Source: Tuberibacillus calidus DSM 17572
GTDB lineage: Bacteria; Bacillota; Bacilli; Bacillales; Sporolactobacillaceae
DNA length: 48,229 nt
Direction: 5' to 3'
Assembly: GCF_000430685.1 (NCBI RefSeq)
Contig: NZ_AUMM01000031.1
Location: forward strand, 1-48,229
The notes below the pieces were generated by a model. The model worked only from the letters and a program-made list of their open reading frames with translations, ran no database searches and had not been told where the DNA came from. The position numbers were made by a program, and so were the translations under genes. Shown here piece after piece: positions 43,709 through 48,229 of this stretch. Each line of letters opens with the position of its first letter. The stretch's first letter is position 1.

Positions 43709-44551
43709 ATGTTGACCGCATTGAAAAGGCATCATGACGAAATCGCGTTTAACGGCAAGAAACTTAGTTTTAAAAACCATACAGTAGTGATGGGCATTTT
43801 AAATGTGACGCCGGATTCCTTTTCGGATGGCGGCCGATTTGACCGCGTTGATTTAGCCGTTCAACATGCCCTTGAAATGGAAAGGGACGGTGCCGAAATC
43901 ATTGATATCGGAGGAGAGTCGACCCGGCCGGGGCATGTACCTGTTCCTCTTGAAGAAGAGTTAAGGCGCGTTCTTCCCGTGATCAAAGCGATACGGGAGG
44001 TTAGCGATATCCCCATCTCCATTGATACGTATAAGGCGGAGACGGCGCGCCAAGCATTGCTTGCTGGTGCCGATATTATCAATGATGTTTGGGGGGCGAA
44101 AGCCGATCCCGATATGGCTTCCGTTGCTGCTAAATTTCAAGCGCCAATCATTCTAATGCATAATCGCCATAATATGAATTACGGCGATATTCTTGAGGAT
44201 ATGAAGAGCGATTTACTTGAAAGCATTGAGCGGGTGAAGCAAGCCGGAGTGAAGGATGAGCACATCATCATTGATCCGGGAATTGGGTTTGCCAAAGATT
44301 ATGAAGACAATTTAACCGTTATGAGACGTCTCGAGGAATTACATAGCTTGGGCTATCCGATTTTGCTTGCGACATCGCGTAAACGTTTTATCGGACAAGC
44401 ACTCGATGCAACGGTGGAAGAGCGCATGGAGGGAACTGGGGCAACGGTTTGCCTGGGAATTGCCAAAGGATGTCAGATGGTGCGGGTGCATGACGTCAAA
44501 CCGATTGTAAAAATGGTGCGAATGATGGATGCGATGGTTTATGGCGGATAA
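43709..44551 (+). CDS. folP: Dihydropteroate synthase
   Basis: FolP joins p-aminobenzoate to dihydropterin pyrophosphate; it is the target of sulfonamides. The TIM-barrel motifs are clear: VMGILNVTPDSFSDGGRF (27-44), IIDIGGESTRPGH, INDVWGAK, DPGIGFAKDYEDN and LLATSRKRFIG. The length is 280 aa. The pab genes that make its substrate are not beside it, unlike in B. subtilis. It overlaps folB by 11 bp. The assigned start is ATG 43709. Confidence 0.96.
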   Translation: MLTALKRHHDEIAFNGKKLSFKNHTVVMGILNVTPDSFSDGGRFDRVDLAVQHALEMERDGAEIIDIGGESTRPGHVPVPLEEELRRVLPVIKAIREVSDIPISIDTYKAETARQALLAGADIINDVWGAKADPDMASVAAKFQAPIILMHNRHNMNYGDILEDMKSDLLESIERVKQAGVKDEHIIIDPGIGFAKDYEDNLTVMRRLEELHSLGYPILLATSRKRFIGQALDATVEERMEGTGATVCLGIAKGCQMVRVHDVKPIVKMVRMMDAMVYGG

Positions 44552-44912
44552 AATCTATATCAATAAGATGGCTTTTTATGGCTACCATGGGGTTTTTCCT
44601 GAGGAAAATCGTCTGGGCCAGCGCTTTTTCGTCGATGTCGTTTTAGAATGCGATTTACGCGAAGCCGGCCAAACGGATGATCTAAAAAAAACCATCAACT
44701 ATGCCGAGATTTATGAGGCTGTTAAAGGTATTGTTGAGGGAAAACCGTATAAGTTAGTGGAAAGCGTAGCGGAAAAAATTGCCGAGACGCTATTAGTCAC
44801 GTTTCCGTTGCTCGTAAGATGTCATGTGAAAGTGACTAAACCCGACCCGCCAATTAACGGTTATTATGATTCGGTGGCTGTTGAGATTACAAGAGGGCGT
44901 CAAGATGTTTAA
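44541..44912 (+). CDS. folB: Dihydroneopterin aldolase
   Basis: FolB cleaves dihydroneopterin to 6-hydroxymethyldihydropterin in folate synthesis. The 123-residue protein has the family start DKIYINKMAFYGYHGVFPEEN, the INYAEIYEAVK helix and the VESVAEKIAE segment with the catalytic-site Glu region; a conserved KVTKPDPPI follows. ATG 44541 lies inside the end of folP with no strong ribosome site, so it is probably coupled. It overlaps folK by 8 bp. Confidence 0.94.
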   Translation: MADKIYINKMAFYGYHGVFPEENRLGQRFFVDVVLECDLREAGQTDDLKKTINYAEIYEAVKGIVEGKPYKLVESVAEKIAETLLVTFPLLVRCHVKVTKPDPPINGYYDSVAVEITRGRQDV

Positions 44913-45429
44913 AGCGTTCATCGGACTCGGTTCAAACATCGGGAATCGAGAACAATTTCTTGAACAAGCGATTCGGCTACTTCATAAACAGCCTCAAATA
45001 GCGGTCACCCGGTTGTCTTCGATTTATGAAACGGAGCCATATGGTCCCGTCAAACAAGAGCCGTTTTTAAATATGGTGGCTGAAATCCAGACGTCATTGC
45101 CACCGCATGACTTACTGCAGGTCACACAAGACATCGAACGTCGTTTGAAACGAGAGCGTTTAATTAGATGGGGACCGAGAACCATCGACCTTGACATTTT
45201 AACCTATGCGGATAAAATGATTGAGACGGATTCCCTTGTCATTCCGCATCCTGAAATCACAAAGAGGCTGTTTGTATTAGTGCCTCTCTGTGACTTGGAA
45301 CCGGATTTGGTGCTCGCTTGCGACACCTTAACCGTCAAAGAAAGACTAAAAGGCTTCGGAAGGATTAAAGGAGTGCAGTTATGGAAAAAGAACAATGGGG
45401 TAGGAGAATTCGGGCTTTTCGAAAGTTAA
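44905..45429 (+). CDS. folK: HPPK, hydroxymethyldihydropterin pyrophosphokinase
   Basis: FolK transfers pyrophosphate from ATP to 6-hydroxymethyldihydropterin, which gives the substrate of FolP. Hallmarks: FIGLGSNIGNREQFL (5-19), SSIYETEPYGPVKQEPFLNM (38-57) and the catalytic RWGPRTIDLDI (89-99). The length is 174 aa. AGAGGGCG precedes ATG 44905. Its end overlaps yazB by 49 bp. Confidence 0.95.
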   Translation: MFKAFIGLGSNIGNREQFLEQAIRLLHKQPQIAVTRLSSIYETEPYGPVKQEPFLNMVAEIQTSLPPHDLLQVTQDIERRLKRERLIRWGPRTIDLDILTYADKMIETDSLVIPHPEITKRLFVLVPLCDLEPDLVLACDTLTVKERLKGFGRIKGVQLWKKNNGVGEFGLFES

Positions 45430-45593
45430 AGGGCTATACCCAAGCAGAATTAGCTAAATCCATCGGTGTATCGCTTTCCGTTTTAGGTGAAATTGAGCGG
45501 GGAAATCGTATGCCAAGCGAAGAGATTATTAAAAGCGTTGCCGATACATTAAATGTTACGGTTGATGAATTAGAAGATCTGATTAAGGAATGA
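45381..45593 (+). CDS. yazB: YazB, XRE-family helix-turn-helix protein
   Basis: This 70-residue protein is little more than one Cro/CI-type helix-turn-helix (residues 8-62: IRAFRKLKGYTQAELAKSIG, then SVSVLGEIERG-like text and PSEEIIKSVADTLNV). Its target is unknown; placement at the end of the folate operon is conserved in Bacillus. AAAGGAG 8 nt before ATG 45381 gives it a good ribosome site within folK. The dusB gene that follows in B. subtilis is absent. Confidence 0.9.
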   Translation: MEKEQWGRRIRAFRKLKGYTQAELAKSIGVSLSVLGEIERGNRMPSEEIIKSVADTLNVTVDELEDLIKE

Positions 45594-45659
45594 ATGGCTC
45601 CTATTTGCATTGGACTATATATGTGACAAGCATTAATGATAGGAAAACGAATGGCCATT

Positions 45660-45686
45660 AAAACCGATGCCGACTAGCGGTTTTTT
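45660..45686 (+). terminator. Folate operon terminator
   Basis: The stem AAAACCG / CGGTTTT with an eleven-base loop is followed by TTTTTT (shared with the stem). Confidence 0.75.
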
Positions 45687-45694
45687 CATGAAAT

Positions 45695-45703
45695 TGGTAT
45701 AGT
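45695..45703 (+). promoter_or_regulatory. lysS extended -10 promoter
   Basis: TGGTATAGT is a clear extended -10, 38 bp before lysS. No matching -35 is seen. There is no T-box leader between it and the gene. Confidence 0.6.
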
Positions 45704-45722
45704 CTTTGTTAAGACCGATTGA

Positions 45723-47228
<1,506 letters not shown>

Positions 47229-47256
47229 CCGAAAAAGGAAAATATGGATGTAGAAA

Positions 47257-47298
47257 GAACCGCCTATGGATTTTGAGCGTTTGAAGGGGCGGTTTTTT
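47257..47298 (+). terminator. lysS terminator
   Basis: The stem AACCGCC / GGCGGTT with a long loop is followed by TTTTTT. The long loop makes it weaker than most others here. Confidence 0.75.
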
Positions 47299-47428
47299 CC
47301 ATTCATTTCGAAACATGAAAACCAAACTTTTTCACGCACACACAAGGTAAATCTATTTAGGAACAAAGGATGCTGTCTAGCAAATTAAGATCCGCTCTTT
47401 ATGGGGAAAAGGGGAATAAAATTTTATG

Positions 47429-47457
47429 TTGACAGATATATAAAGACGCGTTATTAT
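47429..47457 (+). promoter_or_regulatory. rrn promoter P1
   Basis: TTGACA (47429-47434), a 17-bp spacer and TATTAT (47452-47457). A TATAAT at 47455 would need a 20-bp spacer. Confidence 0.75.
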
Positions 47458-47516
47458 AATAAGCGTCGCTTTAAATAAAGCGAACGGAACAAGCTAATTT
47501 GCAACTAATAAAAATA

Positions 47517-47545
47517 TTGACTTGTGATAATGAACATGTTATTGT
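47517..47545 (+). promoter_or_regulatory. rrn promoter P2
   Basis: TTGACT (47517-47522), a 17-bp spacer and TATTGT (47540-47545). Confidence 0.65.
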
Positions 47546-47595
47546 ATAGAAGTTGCTCAACAATCTTCTAACCTTAAAATGCCAAGAACAAATTG

Positions 47596-47624
47596 TTGAC
47601 AACGAAACAAAAACATGTTAAAAT
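47596..47624 (+). promoter_or_regulatory. rrn promoter P3
   Basis: TTGACA (47596-47601), a 17-bp spacer and TAAAAT (47619-47624). It is the promoter nearest to the 16S gene with good elements. Confidence 0.8.
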
Positions 47625-47660
47625 ATTAAAGTCGCGAACGAGATAACCTTTTTATCGCGG

Positions 47661-47905
47661 CGCAAGTCATAGCGATCTCAAGATGATTCGTTCCTTGCTT
47701 AAAACATCTTTCGATGTTTTGTGCAAATCGAAGCAGATTCGAGATGTATTGCTCAATACACTTGGTATAATGTGTGTATCTCGCAATTCGACGTTAATTC
47801 AATGAAGTAACGCTCATCGCTCTTTGCTCAAAACATCTATAAAAAGGATGTTTCTCGCAAGTCGTAGCGATCTCAAGATGTATTGCTCCTTGAAAACTGA
47901 ACAAA
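47661..47905 (+). repeat. Four degenerate leader repeats with hairpins
   Basis: Four units start near 47661, 47721, 47780 and 47854. Each opens with GCAA-TCG-type text; units 1 and 4 share the near-identical 25-mer CGCAAGTC(A/G)TAGCGATC... with one difference (47661-47685 and 47856-47880). Units carry TTGCT-type segments similar to boxA. Unit 1 has the hairpin AAAACATC / GATGTTTT (47701-47720), and unit 3 repeats it as AAAACATC / GATGTTT (47830-47853). Unit 2 has ATACAC / GTGTAT arms around a TTGGTATAAT. Confidence 0.75.
47884..47897 (+). promoter_or_regulatory. boxA-like antitermination site
   Basis: TGCTCCTTGAAAAC resembles the rRNA boxA (E. coli TGCTCTTTAACA) to which NusB-S10 binds. It lies 127 bp before 16S in the expected leader position. 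Confidence 0.7.
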
Positions 47906-47920
47906 AGCCAAGTGCAAACT

Positions 47921-47942
47921 GTAAAAAGGGCAACCTTTTTAC
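47921..47942 (+). other. Leader hairpin 1
   Basis: GTAAAAAGG and CCTTTTTAC form a perfect 9-bp stem with a GCAA tetraloop (GNRA type), 80 bp before 16S. Confidence 0.85.
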
Positions 47943-47977
47943 AAGACGCCAAGGATTTAAACAAACGTAAGATCTTT

Positions 47978-47995
47978 AAGCTGAATGTTCAGCTT
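47978..47995 (+). other. Leader hairpin 2
   Basis: AAGCTGA and TCAGCTT form a perfect 7-bp stem with an ATGT loop. Confidence 0.8.
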
Positions 47996-48004
47996 CATGA
48001 TATC

Positions 48005-48022
48005 CGGTGTCCCGAGACACCG
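48005..48022 (+). other. Leader hairpin 3, adjoining 16S
   Basis: CGGTGTC and GACACCG form a perfect 7-bp stem with a CCGA loop, ending one or two bases before the 16S 5' end. Confidence 0.85.
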
Positions 48023-48023
48023 C

Positions 48024-48229
48024 TTTTACGGAGAGTTTGATCCTGGCTCAGGACGAACGCTGGCGGCGTGCCTAATACATGCAAGTCGAGCGCGTGAAAT
48101 TCGTGGATCTCTTCGGAGTGATGCGGATGGATCGAGCGGCGGACGGGTGAGTAACACGTGGGCAACCTGCCCGTAAGACTGGGATAACTTCGGGAAACCG
48201 AAGCTAATACCGGATAGGCTTTCGCACCG
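48024..48229 (+). rRNA. rrs: 16S ribosomal RNA, 5' part
   Basis: The first about 206 nt of a 16S rRNA gene are present; it runs off the right edge. Landmarks are GAGAGTTTGATCCTGGCTCA at 48031, GACGAACGCTGGCGGCGTGC, CTAATACATGCAAGTCGAGC and GGCGGACGGGTGAGTAACAC (48139 on). The 5' end is set by alignment with the known start of Bacillus 16S. The V1 loop and the following positions are of Bacillales type. Confidence 0.97.

Larger units (their letters stand above)
47229..48023 (+). other. rRNA operon promoter and leader region
   Basis: About 795 bp have no protein gene. In order it holds the lysS terminator (47257-47298), an A+T-rich stretch, three sigma-A promoters (47429, 47517, 47596), a degenerate repeat array with hairpins (47661-47905) that ends in a boxA-like antitermination site, and three tight hairpins (47921-48022) just before 16S rRNA. 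Confidence 0.85.

Overview
This window is a chromosomal core region of an endospore-forming Firmicute of the order Bacillales. The evidence is the sporulation gene content (csfB/Gin, yabG, sspF, spoVG, fin, spoVT, yabP, yabQ, spoIIE), the gram-positive translation signals (strong AAGGAGG sites, several TTG and GTG starts) and a gene order that follows Bacillus subtilis almost gene for gene from csfB to lysS. The proteins are clearly diverged from B. subtilis, so this is a different genus or family; the partial 16S rRNA at the right end would settle which. I do not name a species.

Layout. The segment lies between two rRNA operons: the 5S gene of one ends at about 122, and the 16S gene of the next starts at about 48024. 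From left to right: csfB, a lysine/ornithine/arginine decarboxylase, and tmk-darA-yaaR-holB-ricT-yabA-trmN6-yazA-rsmI (nucleotides, replication, rRNA/tRNA modification); abrB, convergent on the minus strand; metS; tatD, yabE, rnmV, ksgA; yabG, veg, sspF; ispE, purR, ridA, spoVG; glmU, prs, rplY(ctc), pth, fin, mfd, spoVT; yabM, yabN, an HU gene, rqcP; yabP, yabQ, divIC, yabR; spoIIE, yabS, yabT; tilS, hpt, ftsH; coaX, hslO; folP, folB, folK, yazB; lysS. Genes are tightly packed and often overlap. Every protein gene is on the plus strand except abrB.

How the genes work together. Many act on the translation machinery encoded at both edges: RNase M5 matures 5S rRNA, KsgA and RsmI methylate 16S rRNA, L25/Ctc binds 5S rRNA, and TrmN6, TilS, MetS, LysS, Pth and RqcP handle tRNA or peptidyl-tRNA. 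A second theme is the switch to sporulation. The sequence shows tandem Spo0A boxes just downstream of the abrB promoter, a sigma-H promoter for spoVG, a long-spacer spoIIE promoter of the Spo0A-activated type, a near-perfect sigma-F -10 for fin, a sigma-G-like promoter for sspF and a sigma-E-like -10 for yabP. A third theme is precursor supply: PRPP (prs, purR, hpt), folate, isoprenoid and UDP-GlcNAc.

Compared with my recollection of B. subtilis, an HU gene sits between yabN and rqcP. xpaC-yaaN, the cysK-pab block and dusB are not at their usual places. The tRNA pair between yabR and spoIIE is replaced by about 550 bp of noncoding, structured sequence. I found no new defence, mobile or biosynthetic system, no CRISPR array and no insertion sequence. 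The least explained parts are the degenerate repeat array in the right-hand rRNA leader, the yabR-spoIIE gap, and a palindromic terminator type seen twice.
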